Counted from the first letter of the stretch, positions 16,243 to 25,750 are shown. The stretch: DNA of 64,000 bases from Brevundimonas goettingensis (GCF_017487405.1 NZ_CP062222.1:1473001-1537000); one strand, 5' to 3'. Translations and numbers: made by a program. The notes: generated from the sequence alone by a model not told the origin.

Positions 16243-17523
16243 ATGAATCTGAGATCGATGGCGTCCGCCGTGGCGCTCGCGGGCCTTTGGGCGGCCTCCG
16301 CCCATGCCCAGACCGGGGCCCAGACCGTCACGCCCCCTACCTTCGCCGAGCGTCTGGCGCAGGCCGGGTCGCCCCTGACGGTCGGGCCGCAAGGCTTCTC
16401 CGGTCCGGGCGCCGTGATCCTCTCGGAGGCGGTGGACGCCAGCCGGTACGTCATGATCGGCGAGAGTCATTTTTCCCGCGAGATCCCAGCCTTCACCGCC
16501 AACGTCTGCCGCTTGATGGCGCCCGGCGGGCTGACGGCCATGGTCGTCGAGACGGGGCCGGAGGCCGCCGCGGTGGTCAACGCCGGACTGAGAGCGCCGG
16601 ACCGCGAACAGCGGATGTCCAACTTCATGCGCGCCCATCCCGACGCCATGGCCTTCCTGAGCGGCCGCGATGAAAATCAGACAGCGGCTGATTGCGCCGC
16701 CGCCGCCGGGCCGGACTTCGCGCTGTGGGGACTGGACCAGGAGTTCTTCGGCGTCAGCGGCTATCTGTTCGAACAGATGCTGGCGGCCAGCCCGGGGCCG
16801 ATCGCCCGCGCCCGGATCGAGGCCCTGGCCGAACAGGAGCGGACGGCGACCCAGGCGGCGCTGACCTCCGGCTCGCCCATGGACATGTTCCTGTTCAAGG
16901 CGACGGATGCGGCTCTGGACGAGGCGGGGGCGGCCATCGCACGGGACGGCGGGGACCGGGCCAAAGCGCTGTTCGCGGCCTTGCGCGAAACCCGCGCCAT
17001 CTATCAGTCCTCGATGGCCCGTACCGGCGATTCCAACGGCCGCCGGGCGCGGCTGATGAAGCGGACGCTGGCGGCGCATTTCGCCGAGGCTCCGCAGGCG
17101 CGAGTGCTGATGAAGTTCGGCGCCTATCATCTGTACAAGGGCTACAACCCACTCGGGCAGCGCGACGTCGGCAATTTCGTCGCCGAGCACGCCGATGGCG
17201 CGGGCGTGGCCTCCCTCAACATGATCGTCGCCGGCGCGAGAGGCGCGCTGGGCGGATACAACGGGGTCGGCCGGCAGGTGGCCGTGCACGCGTTCGATTC
17301 CACCACGGGCGAGGACGCCGACTGGGTGAAGGATGTCGTGCTGGCCCGCCCGTCGGACACGCCGCCGGGCGACTGGATCGTGGTGGATTTGCGCCGGCTG
17401 CGCGGCGCCGATCTGGAAGCCCTGACGCCGGAGTGGCGCGGTCTCATTCGCGGCTATGACCTCGCCGTCGTCGCGCCGGAACTGTCGGCGTCCAGCGTGC
17501 TGGGGGCACGGGACGCGCCGTAG
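16243..17523 (+). CDS. Secreted EreA/ChaN-like superfamily protein
   Basis: A 426-residue protein with a signal peptide (ASAVALAGLWAASAHAQ). Residues 70-80 (VMIGESHFSRE) show the G-E-x-H motif, and 287-300 (VLMKFGAYHLYKG) a late catalytic-type histidine, as in the EreA (erythromycin esterase)/ChaN/Tiki superfamily. MVVETGPEA near 100-108 follows the same plan. The assignment is by motif only, and the activity is not predictable. The start is the ATG at 16243 with CAGGGG six bases upstream. Confidence 0.65.
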   Translation: MNLRSMASAVALAGLWAASAHAQTGAQTVTPPTFAERLAQAGSPLTVGPQGFSGPGAVILSEAVDASRYVMIGESHFSREIPAFTANVCRLMAPGGLTAMVVETGPEAAAVVNAGLRAPDREQRMSNFMRAHPDAMAFLSGRDENQTAADCAAAAGPDFALWGLDQEFFGVSGYLFEQMLAASPGPIARARIEALAEQERTATQAALTSGSPMDMFLFKATDAALDEAGAAIARDGGDRAKALFAALRETRAIYQSSMARTGDSNGRRARLMKRTLAAHFAEAPQARVLMKFGAYHLYKGYNPLGQRDVGNFVAEHADGAGVASLNMIVAGARGALGGYNGVGRQVAVHAFDSTTGEDADWVKDVVLARPSDTPPGDWIVVDLRRLRGADLEALTPEWRGLIRGYDLAVVAPELSASSVLGARDAP

Positions 17524-17599
17524 GGTCGCTGGGCAGACGTCGGCGCCCTATCTCTCCTCCCGGGAAGCGCCCGCGCGAGGTCATCGCCGCCTCAAACGG

Positions 17600-18841
17600 T
17601 CACGCCGAGGCCTTGCTGAGCACGACCGGCGGTTCCGTTCGCGGGAGCGCGATGACGAAGGTCGCGCCCCGGTCCGAAGTGTCGCCGAGAGAGACGGTCC
17701 CGCCCATCTGGTCGATCATGGTCCTGGTGATGGCCAGGCCCAAGCCCGTGCTCGGGGTGCTGACGACGGGGACGACCGAACTGTCCTGGGCGAAGGGCTG
17801 GAACAGCCGATCGCGGAACGCGGGCGAGACGCCCGGCCCCTGATCGGTGATCGCGATCAGGATTTCGTCGCCTGCCTGAGCCAGATTGACCCGGACCTCT
17901 GCGTTCGGCGGCGAGAATTTGATGGCGTTGGACAGGAGATTGGTGACGCACTGGGTCAGCCGATGCGCGTCGGCGACGACCCAGAGCGGGTCGTCCGGAG
18001 CTTCAAGCCGGATATCGACCGTGTGCTGTTCGGCATAGGCCTGATTGTCCTCGACGGTCTCCCTCAGGGCCAGGGCGACGTTGACGGGCTGGAAATCGAA
18101 CTCGAGCGGGCCGGCGCTGACCTTCTCGAAGGTCAGGAGATCGTCGACCAGCCGCTTCATGCGACCGGCGTTGCGCGCCGCGATCCCGACGATGTTCTCG
18201 GCCTGGGGCGGAAGCACGCCTCCGGCGCCGGAGACCACCAGACCCAGAGCGCCGTTGATGGCGGTCAGCGGCGTGCGCAGTTCATGCGTCACCCGGGCGA
18301 CGAAATCCTGCTTCATCTCGATGAGCCGACGAAGTTCGTCGGTGATCCGGTGGGCGTCGGACTCGGCGACGCTGCTGAAGCCGACGGCGATCGGCCCGAC
18401 CAGAAGATGGGCCAGCATCATGTCTTCGTCGCTGAAGGCGGCCGGGTCCGCGGAATAGTATTTCAGGACCCCGACCGTCTGGCCCTGATGCGGGATCGGG
18501 ACGACGATCATGGACCGAAGGTTCACCCGCCGACAGGCGGCGCGGTTGACCCGGGCGTCCGTTTCGCTGTCCTCGCACGAGAGCGGGCGACCGGTCAGGA
18601 TGCACAGGCCGGAGAGGCTGCCGTTCACAGGCAGGCGCAGGCCGACGAGATGCTCGGAAGTGCCGCTGGCCGCCGCGTAATAGACCTGATCCGTATCCCT
18701 GAGTTCGACCACGATGCCGTTGGCCTGGGGCATCACGGAATATTCCGAGACGATGGCGCGCATGATGGCGGTCAGGTCCGCTCCTGCGTCCTTGACGCTG
18801 GCCTGGAGCTCGATCAGGCCCCGAAACCGCTCATCCTGCAT
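17600..18841 (-). CDS. Cytoplasmic GAF-domain sensor histidine kinase
   Basis: A 413-residue kinase without membrane segments. A GAF domain covers about residues 20-155 (LSGLCILTGRPL, RSMIVVPI). HisKA has His186 in RVTHELRTPL. The ATPase domain has an N-box (TNLLSNAIKFS), G1 (DQGPGV) and G2 (STGLGLAI). No response regulator is adjacent, so it is an orphan. It might sense a small ligand or redox change through GAF. Confidence 0.92.
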   Translation of the reverse strand: MQDERFRGLIELQASVKDAGADLTAIMRAIVSEYSVMPQANGIVVELRDTDQVYYAAASGTSEHLVGLRLPVNGSLSGLCILTGRPLSCEDSETDARVNRAACRRVNLRSMIVVPIPHQGQTVGVLKYYSADPAAFSDEDMMLAHLLVGPIAVGFSSVAESDAHRITDELRRLIEMKQDFVARVTHELRTPLTAINGALGLVVSGAGGVLPPQAENIVGIAARNAGRMKRLVDDLLTFEKVSAGPLEFDFQPVNVALALRETVEDNQAYAEQHTVDIRLEAPDDPLWVVADAHRLTQCVTNLLSNAIKFSPPNAEVRVNLAQAGDEILIAITDQGPGVSPAFRDRLFQPFAQDSSVVPVVSTPSTGLGLAITRTMIDQMGGTVSLGDTSDRGATFVIALPRTEPPVVLSKASA

Positions 18842-18921
18842 ATCCAGCCGCCCCGTTCATCAGACCTTGCCCCAAGGTTGTATGCAGGATTCGGTTGCAA
18901 TCCTTAAGGTCTGACTTATCG

Positions 18922-19278
18922 CTACCCCTTTCGGGGGAAGCTGCGGATGGTGATGCGTTCGCGCTCGCCCTCGCGGCGTTCGACCAGCAAGCGCGCGACC
19001 TGTGAGTCATCGTGGAACAGATAGCCCTTGATGGCGTCCAGCAGGGCCTTGGCGAGGTTGTCGAGGTCCATCCAAGGCGGGTCGCCGACATGCTCCATGG
19101 CGATCTCGACGACATAGTCGCCGTAGGAAGGGCGTGAGGCCCACTCCTTGCGCATGAACTCGTAGACCAGGGGCTTGTAGTATTTCGCCTGGGTGGTCAG
19201 GCCGTCGATGGTGATCTCGACCACCTCGCCCGTCTCGCGCGCGCGGACCTTGCCGGTCCCGATCCAGCCGTCGTTCAT
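18922..19278 (-). CDS. RusA-like Holliday junction resolvase/endodeoxyribonuclease
   Basis: A 118-residue protein with the RusA metal-site pattern: WMDLDNLAKALLDAIKG (Asp71, Asp73, Lys77) followed by FHDDSQVARLLVER (Asp90/Asp91). RusA cleaves four-way junctions. Family members are typical of phages and mobile DNA. Its ATG at 19278 overlaps the stop of the PIN toxin gene as ATGA, so it is the third gene of that operon. Confidence 0.8.
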   Translation of the reverse strand: MNDGWIGTGKVRARETGEVVEITIDGLTTQAKYYKPLVYEFMRKEWASRPSYGDYVVEIAMEHVGDPPWMDLDNLAKALLDAIKGYLFHDDSQVARLLVERREGERERITIRSFPRKG

Positions 19279-19688
19279 TGCGGATAGACCGGCACGTTTT
19301 CCGCCTGGGCCGCCTTTCGCAGGTCGGTATCGAAGCTGCCGATGGGGCAATCGATCCTGCGCGCCAGTTCCAGATAGGCGGCGTCGTAAATCGTCAGGCC
19401 ATGCAGATCCGACAGGCGAATGGTTTCGGCCAGAACCTCAGGCTCGAACGCTTCAAGATCGCGGGCTACGCCCACCCGTTCGAACTGGCTGATAGCCTTG
19501 TCGCGGTAGGCATTATCGATCCGACGACGCAGAATGTTGGTGCGCATGGCGTTGGCGACCTCGAGCGGAAAGACCGCAGGGGCGACCGCGCCGGCTGTCC
19601 TGGCCAGAACGATCACGGGCTCGGCCGCTTCCGAATCCTCGTCCGGCAAGAGCCAGGCGAGCATGATCGAGGCGTCGATGACGATCAT
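19275..19688 (-). CDS. PIN-domain toxin, VapC family
   Basis: A 137-residue putative ribonuclease toxin. The PIN acidic residues are visible: IDAS (Asp5), FPLEVANAMR (Glu near 43), LTIYDAAYLELA (Asp near 102) and SFDTDLRKAA (Asp near 119). VapC toxins cut tRNA or rRNA when freed from antitoxin. It follows the antitoxin by 13 bases and overlaps the resolvase gene by 4. Confidence 0.9.
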   Translation of the reverse strand: MIVIDASIMLAWLLPDEDSEAAEPVIVLARTAGAVAPAVFPLEVANAMRTNILRRRIDNAYRDKAISQFERVGVARDLEAFEPEVLAETIRLSDLHGLTIYDAAYLELARRIDCPIGSFDTDLRKAAQAENVPVYPQ

Positions 19689-19701
19689 GCGTCACGCCCC
19701 A

Positions 19702-19980
19702 TCAGAAGCGGCGTCCCTCGTCGCGGTCGCGCCTGTTCTCGCGCCAGTTCGTCTTGAAGGCAGCCGTACTCCGAAGAGCCCGCGCGTCGGCCATCAAGGC
19801 TTCGACCTCGCCTTCGGTCACCTCGGGTGCGGCGGGGACCAGACGGGCGATGGGTTGACCATGCCGCGTCACCGTCACCGTGGCGCCGGAGGCCACGCGG
19901 CGCACAAGCTCGGAGAAGCGATTGCGCGCCTCCAGAACTCCCACCTGCATCGAGGAATTTGTAGCCATAAGTCTAGCCAT
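19702..19980 (-). CDS. Phd/YefM-type antitoxin
   Basis: A 92-residue protein whose N-terminal region (QVGVLEARNRFSELVRRVAS, then VTVTRHGQPIARLVP) matches Phd/YefM antitoxins, which bind promoter DNA and neutralise the partner toxin. Its basic tail would bind the PIN toxin. ATGs at 19980, 19968 and 19950 are all possible starts and none has a clear ribosome binding site. The direct repeat TAGCCATA at 19962-19969 and 19974-19981 overlaps the first two starts and might be part of an operator. Confidence 0.85.
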   Translation of the reverse strand: MARLMATNSSMQVGVLEARNRFSELVRRVASGATVTVTRHGQPIARLVPAAPEVTEGEVEALMADARALRSTAAFKTNWRENRRDRDEGRRF

Positions 19981-20013
19981 ATCACGAAATGGATGAGCCC
20001 GCCATCGAAGCGC

Positions 20014-20619
20014 TCAGCTACGACATACGGCGGGCGCTTGGCCGATCATCTCGACGGAACCGATCTTCACCGGTGGCGTCAGCTGTTCGGCCTCGGCGGG
20101 CGAGGCCTGGATGGCGCGGGCGATGTCGAGGCCGGAGGTGACGCGGCCGAAGGCGGCGAAGCCTTGGCCGTCGGCGTTGCGGCCGCCGCCGAAGTCGAGC
20201 GCGGGGGTATCCTGCGTCACGATGAAGAAGCTGGAGGTCGCGCTGTCCGGACCGCCGCGCGCCATCGAGATGGTCCCGGCGAGGTGGCTGAGGCCGGTGT
20301 CGCGGGTGCGTTCGAGGGCGATGGGGCCGAAGCCGGGGTCGTCGCTGCCGCCGGTGGTCTCGGCCTGGATGACGTCGATGGGGTGGGGATTGGCGTTTGT
20401 CGAGGCGACCACGGTGCGGAAGAAGCGGGCGTCGCGATACCGGCCTGCCTCGACATAACGCAGGAAGTTGCAGCTGGTGACGGGCGCCCGGGCCGCGTCC
20501 AGCGTCAGGGCGATGTCGCCGCGGTCGGTGTGGATGACGGCGCGGGCCTCGGCGGGAACCGGGGCCGGACCCGGGGCCGTCTGGGCCAGAAGCCCGGTCA
20601 GGATGATCGCCGTCAGCAT
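20014..20619 (-). CDS. Secreted cyclophilin-type peptidyl-prolyl isomerase
   Basis: A 201-residue protein with a short signal peptide (MLTAIILTGLLAQTAPG) and a cyclophilin domain: RFFRTVV (catalytic Arg), MARGGPDSATSSFFIV, and FAAFGRVTSGLDIARAI. It would speed proline isomerisation during folding in the periplasm. The ATG at 20619 has GGAG nine bases upstream. It is divergent from fumC across a 98-base gap. Confidence 0.92.
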   Translation of the reverse strand: MLTAIILTGLLAQTAPGPAPVPAEARAVIHTDRGDIALTLDAARAPVTSCNFLRYVEAGRYRDARFFRTVVASTNANPHPIDVIQAETTGGSDDPGFGPIALERTRDTGLSHLAGTISMARGGPDSATSSFFIVTQDTPALDFGGGRNADGQGFAAFGRVTSGLDIARAIQASPAEAEQLTPPVKIGSVEMIGQAPAVCRS

Positions 20620-20717
20620 GAGGAATCGCTCCGTCCTTGCCCCCTCGCCTGCCCGTGCTACACCCCCCGGCATCTTCCCGCCCCATTTTTCGCCACGCCT
20701 GAGAGCCTTGTCCGCGC

Positions 20718-22109
20718 ATGACCAGCTTCCGCACCGAAACCGACACCTTCGGCCCGATCGAAGTCGATAATTCGAAATACTGGGGCGCCCAGGCGCAGCG
20801 CTCGCTGGGCAATTTCAAGATCGGCTGGGAGAAGCAGCCCCTGCCCGTCGTGCGCGCCCTGGGCATCGTCAAGCGCGCCGCCGCCGAGACCAACCAGGCG
20901 CTGGGCAAGCTGGACCCGAAGCTGGCCGAGGCCATCATCGCCGCCGCCAATGAAGTGATCGAGGGCAAGCTCGATGACCACTTCCCGCTGGTCGTCTGGC
21001 AGACGGGGTCGGGCACCCAGTCGAACATGAACGCCAATGAGGTGATCTCGAACCGCGCCATCGAGATGCTGGGCGGCGAGATGGGGACCAAGAAGCCGGT
21101 CCACCCGAACGACCACGTCAACATGAGCCAGTCGTCCAACGACACCTATCCCACGGCGATGCACGTCGCCTGCGCCGAACAGGTGGTCAAGGAGCTGCTG
21201 CCGGCCCTGAAGCATCTGCACGCCGCGCTGAAGGCCAAGTCGGAGGCTTGGGCCCACATCATCAAGATCGGCCGGACCCACACCCAGGACGCCACGCCGC
21301 TGACGCTCGGTCAGGAGTTCGGCGGCTATGCCCAGCAGGTCGAGAACGGCATCAAGCGCATCGAACAAACCCTGCCGGCCCTGATGGAGCTCGCCCAGGG
21401 CGGCACCGCGGTCGGCACCGGCCTGAACGCCCCGATCGGTTTCGCCGAAAAGGTCGCCGCCCAGATCGCCGCCATCACCGGCTTGCCCTTCACGACCGCC
21501 CCGAACAAGTTCGAGGCCCTGGCCGCCCATGACGCCATGGTCTTCTCGCACGGCGCGATCAACACGGTGGCCGCGAGCCTGTTCAAGATCGCCAACGACA
21601 TCCGCTTCCTGGGCTCCGGTCCGCGTTCGGGTCTGGGCGAACTGGCCCTGCCGGAGAACGAGCCGGGTTCGTCGATCATGCCGGGCAAGGTCAATCCGAC
21701 CCAGTGCGAGGCCCTGACGCAGGTCTGCGTGCAGATCTTCGGCAACAACGCGGCGCTGACCTTTGCGGGTTCGCAAGGCCACTTCGAGCTGAACGTCTAC
21801 AACCCGGTGATGGCCTATAACTTCCTGCAGTCGGTGCGTCTGATGGCCGATGCGGCGATCAGCTTCACCGACAACTGCGTGGTCGGGATCGAGGCGCGCG
21901 AGGACAATATCGCGCGCGGCCTGAACAACTCGCTGATGCTGGTCACCGCCCTGAACGGCAAGCTGGGCTATGACATCTGCGCCAAGATCGCCAAGACGGC
22001 GCACAAGAACGGCACGACCCTGCGCCAGGAAGCCGTCGGGGGCGGCTACCTGACCGACGCCGAGTTCGACGAGGCCGTGCGCCCCGAGAAGATGATCTCG
22101 CCGGGCTGA
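20718..22109 (+). CDS. fumC: Fumarate hydratase, class II
   Basis: A 463-residue iron-independent enzyme of the TCA cycle that converts fumarate to malate. Seen are the motifs [17 protein letters not shown] (near 93-110), [30 protein letters not shown] and the family signature [11 protein letters not shown] with the catalytic Ser loop. Length and motifs agree with the family throughout. Confidence 0.97.
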   Translation: MTSFRTETDTFGPIEVDNSKYWGAQAQRSLGNFKIGWEKQPLPVVRALGIVKRAAAETNQALGKLDPKLAEAIIAAANEVIEGKLDDHFPLVVWQTGSGTQSNMNANEVISNRAIEMLGGEMGTKKPVHPNDHVNMSQSSNDTYPTAMHVACAEQVVKELLPALKHLHAALKAKSEAWAHIIKIGRTHTQDATPLTLGQEFGGYAQQVENGIKRIEQTLPALMELAQGGTAVGTGLNAPIGFAEKVAAQIAAITGLPFTTAPNKFEALAAHDAMVFSHGAINTVAASLFKIANDIRFLGSGPRSGLGELALPENEPGSSIMPGKVNPTQCEALTQVCVQIFGNNAALTFAGSQGHFELNVYNPVMAYNFLQSVRLMADAAISFTDNCVVGIEAREDNIARGLNNSLMLVTALNGKLGYDICAKIAKTAHKNGTTLRQEAVGGGYLTDAEFDEAVRPEKMISPG

Positions 22110-22135
22110 GGCGAGGCCATATTCTGACGACCTTG

Positions 22136-22170
22136 ACGGGGATCGGCCGATTTGGCGCGGTCCCCGTTTC
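22136..22170 (+). terminator. Putative terminator after fumC
   Basis: ACGGGGA at 22136-22142 pairs with TCCCCGT at 22161-22167, followed by TTC. The loop is 18 bases and GC-rich. It is placed between fumC and ccdA as expected for a transcript end, but the T tract is weak. Confidence 0.5.
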
Positions 22171-22186
22171 GCGTTAGGCTATCGGC

Positions 22187-22435
22187 ATGGGCAAGGTCGA
22201 GCTGAACATCGGGATCGATCCGGAGCTGGTCGAACAGGCCGGGCGGCTGGGCATCTCCATCGCCGGGATGGACGAGCGCGCCCTGCGGCTGCACCTGCAG
22301 AAGGTCGACCCTGCCGGCGCCGAGGCCCGGGCGAAGCGCTGGGCCGAGGAAAACGCCGAGGCGATCAGGGATCACAATCGCCGCATTCGCGAGCGTGGAC
22401 TGCTGTCGGACTACATCCGCCCCTCCTGGCTGTGA
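22187..22435 (+). CDS. CcdA-type antitoxin
   Basis: An 82-residue protein: an N-terminal ribbon-helix-helix-like half (VELNIGIDPELVEQAGRLGI), and a C-terminal helix rich in charge ending RGLLSDYIRPSW, like the CcdB-binding tail of CcdA. The stop overlaps the downstream start as GTGA. The classic partner neutralises the gyrase poison CcdB. Confidence 0.88.
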   Translation: MGKVELNIGIDPELVEQAGRLGISIAGMDERALRLHLQKVDPAGAEARAKRWAEENAEAIRDHNRRIRERGLLSDYIRPSWL

Positions 22436-22740
22436 AGCAGTTCGACGTCTTCGAAAATCCATCGCCCGAGGCGCGCCGTTTCGCACCTTATCTGGTCGTG
22501 CTCTCCTCCCATCTTGTCATGGGCTTCGACGACGCCGTGGTTGCGCCTCTCGTCAATGACAGCCAAGCGACCGTCGGTGCGCTGGAAATGGAGATCGATT
22601 TCGCCGGAGAAGGGCTCGTTCTCGTCGTGAGCGAACTCGCGAGCATGGCCGGGCGGAATCTCAGGCGGCGCATAGGTTCTGTGACCCACCACGAAGACGG
22701 CATTCGTCGTGCGCTGGACCGGCTGTTCACCGGCTTCTGA
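22432..22740 (+). CDS. CcdB-type toxin
   Basis: A 102-residue protein starting at a GTG inside the antitoxin stop (MKQFDVFENPSPEARRFAPY). It matches the CcdB fold start-to-end: LVVLSSHLVM, VAPLVNDSQA, and a C-terminal helix HHEDGIRRALDRLFTGF. CcdB poisons DNA gyrase. The usual CcdB C-terminus ends in W-G-I, whereas this one ends in TGF, so the gyrase contact may differ. Confidence 0.85.
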   Translation: MKQFDVFENPSPEARRFAPYLVVLSSHLVMGFDDAVVAPLVNDSQATVGALEMEIDFAGEGLVLVVSELASMAGRNLRRRIGSVTHHEDGIRRALDRLFTGF

Positions 22741-22773
22741 AGCACGCCCGGACCTGCCAATCGCCTCGCGCGA

Positions 22774-22790
22774 TGTGTCGCATCGACACA
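22774..22790. promoter_or_regulatory. Short inverted repeat downstream of ccdB
   Basis: TGTGTCG-CAT-CGACACA is a perfect 7-base inverted repeat with a 3-base centre, lying 34 bases after ccdB and 75 before the next gene. There is no T tract, so it may be an operator for the downstream gene rather than a terminator. Confidence 0.35.
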
Positions 22791-22865
22791 CGCCTTGGTT
22801 GCTCTAGGGGGCCGTGGTATGTGAAGCAGGCCCACGCCCGGCAGCGGCGTTCACGGGGGTCACCG

Positions 22866-23936
22866 ATGGCCAGCGTCCGCGTCTTCTTTGCGACGAACCG
22901 CAACCATATCCCCGCCAAACAGACCTTCGGAGGCGCCTTCAATCCCGACGGGGTGGCGGCCCTGAGGTTCGGCTATGCCGACTTCGCGCCGGACCCGAAG
23001 AGGCCGGTAAGGCAGGCCCTGGTCGTCTATCCCGACAAGAAGGGCGTTCAGGACGTCGCCAAAATGGGCAGCGGCATGTTCATGACGGACTTGCGCGCGG
23101 TGATGGCGTCGGGGCCCAAAACCGACACCCTGGTCTTCATCCACGGGTTCAACGTGACCTTCGACGGCGCCCTGCAGGCCGGGGCCCTGCTCGCCCAGAG
23201 CCTGAGCGTCGAGGGCCGGCCGGTGAACATCGTCGTCTTCAGCTGGCCCTCCGACGGCAAGGCCATTCCGCTGATGTCCTATTACAGCGACCGCGAGGAC
23301 GCCCGGGTGACAGGCCCCGCCGTGGCCCGCGCCTTTCTGAAATTCCGCGACTATGTGCTGGCGCTCAAGGACAGCGAATACTGCCAGCGCAATGTTCACC
23401 TGCTGGTCCACAGCATGGGCGCCTATGTACTCAGGAACGCCATCCAGGCCCTGATCGCCAAGGACCAGAACAGTCTGACGCGGCTGTTCGACCAGATCCT
23501 GCTGGCAGCGCCCGACGAGGATGACGACACCTTCGAACACGATACGAAGCTGAGGCTACTGCCGCGCATCGGGCGGCAGGTGACGGTCTATTTCAACCCG
23601 CGCGACAAGGGGCTGCTGGTCTCCGACAAGACCAAGGCCAATCCGGACCGGCTGGGCTCGGACGGGCCGCGGATGGTCGACCTGATCCCCAAGAAGATCG
23701 CCTGCGTCGACTGCCGGATCGTGTCGGGCGCCGCCGATCCCTTTGTCGAGCATAGCTACTATATCCGCAGCCAGGCGATGGCGGCGGATATCTCGAACGT
23801 GCTGGCCGACCACCCGCTGGACGGTTTTCCCAACCGCGAATATTTGCCCCGCACGCGCAACTGGCGGATCGCCACCGAGCCCGGACCGACGACGGTGGAG
23901 GTGCCGGACGCGGCGGTGGCCAGACCGCAGAGCTGA
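22866..23936 (+). CDS. DUF900-family alpha/beta hydrolase
   Basis: A 356-residue protein. FIHGFNVTFDGA (residues 91-102) and the nucleophile elbow VHSMGAYVLR with Ser183 are typical of DUF900 hydrolases. SWPSDGK near 126 and a late His in PFVEHSYY complete the triad pattern. No signal peptide is seen. The start is the ATG at 22866 with GGGGG upstream. The substrate is unknown. Confidence 0.85.
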   Translation: MASVRVFFATNRNHIPAKQTFGGAFNPDGVAALRFGYADFAPDPKRPVRQALVVYPDKKGVQDVAKMGSGMFMTDLRAVMASGPKTDTLVFIHGFNVTFDGALQAGALLAQSLSVEGRPVNIVVFSWPSDGKAIPLMSYYSDREDARVTGPAVARAFLKFRDYVLALKDSEYCQRNVHLLVHSMGAYVLRNAIQALIAKDQNSLTRLFDQILLAAPDEDDDTFEHDTKLRLLPRIGRQVTVYFNPRDKGLLVSDKTKANPDRLGSDGPRMVDLIPKKIACVDCRIVSGAADPFVEHSYYIRSQAMAADISNVLADHPLDGFPNREYLPRTRNWRIATEPGPTTVEVPDAAVARPQS

Positions 23937-23952
23937 GTCGGGGCGACCGGTC

Positions 23953-24339
23953 TTATTTGTTCCGGATCGTCCGTCCCACGGGGGCGAGGGCCAGTTTGGC
24001 CAGCTCCAGGTCCTTGAGCGCGAACGGGATGCCGATGATCGAGACGAACTCGGCGACCGCGATGATCAGGTGCGACAAGGCGATGTACCAGCCGGCGAAG
24101 ACGAACCAGATGATGTTCAGCGGCAGGCCGAGGCAGCCGCCGCCCGCCGGAAGCTCGTCCTGCCAGACGACCTCGCGGCCGAAGGGCCAGAAGGAGTAGC
24201 TGGCGATCCGCCAGGCCGCGAAGGTCCAGGGCAGGCCGACCACGGTCAGGGCCAGGATCGCGCCGCCCAGCAGCCAGAGCAGGCCGGAAACCCAGCCGCC
24301 GAAGATGAACCAGAGGATGTTGAGGATCAGTCGGATCAT
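23953..24339 (-). CDS. YccF-family inner membrane protein
   Basis: A 128-residue protein with three to four membrane helices and the YccF domain repeated: NILWFIFGGWVSGLLWLLGG near the start and NIIWFVFAGWYIALSHL further on, each followed by a charged GIPF or GLPW turn. The ATG at 24339 fits the family start (MIRLILNILWFIFGG). It converges on the DUF900 gene with 16 bases between. The function is unknown. Confidence 0.88.
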   Translation of the reverse strand: MIRLILNILWFIFGGWVSGLLWLLGGAILALTVVGLPWTFAAWRIASYSFWPFGREVVWQDELPAGGGCLGLPLNIIWFVFAGWYIALSHLIIAVAEFVSIIGIPFALKDLELAKLALAPVGRTIRNK

Positions 24340-24452
24340 GATGATCCAATGCTGAAGCTGTGCGTTGCAGCAAGCAAGGGCCTGACTGCGTTTGCGTCGT
24401 GAATTCGCGGTAAGCTCGGCGTCGGAAAACCGCCTCTGGAAGGGCATCGTCG

Positions 24453-25739
24453 ATGATTCGCAGGACCGTTCTGGCCCTTACCGTTCTCAGCGCCCTGATG
24501 CTGGCCGGGTGCGGGACCCTGGCGCGGCCGGAGGGGCCGCTCAGGATCGCGCCGGAATCGCTGATCCCGGTCGCGGATCCGCGCATACGGTCCAATGACA
24601 CCGCCAAGCTCCAGGCCCTGGCCGACCAGATCGAGAGCCGGCTGAGCGCCGATGGCGGGCGCGAGCGGATCCTGGCCCTGTCCGGCGGCGGGGCCAACGG
24701 GGCCTACGGCGCCGGGGTCATCGTCGGCTGGACCGAGCGCGGCGACCGGCCGAGCTTCAACGTCGTCACCGGGGTCAGCACCGGGGCCCTGGCCGCGCCC
24801 TTCGCCTTCCTGGGGCCGGAGTGGGACGACGAGCTGCGCGACGCCTACGTCGGCGGCGGGACCAACGGCCTGCTCAGCGCCCGCACCTTCTCGGCCCTGC
24901 GCGGGCCCAGCCTGTTCTCCTCGCGAGTGTTACGCGATCTGGTGGATCGGAATGTGACGCCGGAGCTGCTGCGCGCCATCGCGGCCGAACACGCCAAGGG
25001 CCGCCGGCTGCTGGTCGCCACGACCGATCTGGACACCGAAGAGACGGTGATCTGGGACATGGGAGTGCTGGCGACGCAGGGGGACGAGAATGCGCTGAAG
25101 CTGTTCCGCGACGTGCTGGTGGCCTCGGCCAGCATTCCCGGCATCTTCCCGCCGGTGCTGATCGCCGGGATGACCGAACAGGGCCAGGTGGTTCAGGACA
25201 TGCACGTCGACGGCGGGGTCAACACCCCCTTCCTGGCCATCCCCGAGGACCTGCTGCTGTGGACCAATCCGTCGCAGCATCGGGCCAACAGCGCCCTTTA
25301 TGTGATCATCAACGGTCAGGTGGGCCGCAACACCGGCGTCACCCCGGGCCGGATCGACGGAATTTTGAGCCGGACATACGAAAGCATGAGCAAGTCGTCG
25401 CTGCGGCTGGCCCTGGCCGCCAATGCCGCGTTCGGCGCGCGCAACGGCATGTCGGTGACCATGTCCTCGATCCCGGACAATATCACAGTCTCCAGCCTGA
25501 AGTTCGACACCGCCTCGATGCAGGCCCTGTTCGAACTGGGCCGCAGCCGGGCGGTCAGCGGCGAGGCCTGGGCCTCGGTCAACCAGACGGGACGGCCCGA
25601 GCCCCTGGTCGCGCCCCAGACCTTGCCTGAGGACGAGATCCCCGAGGTGCTGGCGACGCCGCCGACGCCCGCCGCGCCGCCGGGGACACCTGCGCCTCAC
25701 CCTGAGACCGGAACTCAGCCGGCAGCGCCAGAGCCCTGA
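24453..25739 (+). CDS. Patatin-like phospholipase, outer-envelope lipoprotein
   Basis: A 428-residue lipoprotein with lipobox LMLAGC (Cys20). The patatin catalytic features are all present: the oxyanion loop LSGGGANGAYGAG (77-88), GVSTG with Ser109, and DGG with Asp253. A Pro-rich tail ends the protein. Members hydrolyse acyl lipids; here it would act at the membrane surface facing the periplasm. Confidence 0.92.
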   Translation: MIRRTVLALTVLSALMLAGCGTLARPEGPLRIAPESLIPVADPRIRSNDTAKLQALADQIESRLSADGGRERILALSGGGANGAYGAGVIVGWTERGDRPSFNVVTGVSTGALAAPFAFLGPEWDDELRDAYVGGGTNGLLSARTFSALRGPSLFSSRVLRDLVDRNVTPELLRAIAAEHAKGRRLLVATTDLDTEETVIWDMGVLATQGDENALKLFRDVLVASASIPGIFPPVLIAGMTEQGQVVQDMHVDGGVNTPFLAIPEDLLLWTNPSQHRANSALYVIINGQVGRNTGVTPGRIDGILSRTYESMSKSSLRLALAANAAFGARNGMSVTMSSIPDNITVSSLKFDTASMQALFELGRSRAVSGEAWASVNQTGRPEPLVAPQTLPEDEIPEVLATPPTPAAPPGTPAPHPETGTQPAAPEP

Positions 25740-25750
25740 TCCGCATAGCA

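Noticed and set aside
18922..19278. The possibility that the RusA-like gene marks a prophage
   Set aside because: No integrase, capsid, terminase or lysis genes are nearby. The neighbours are TA and housekeeping genes.
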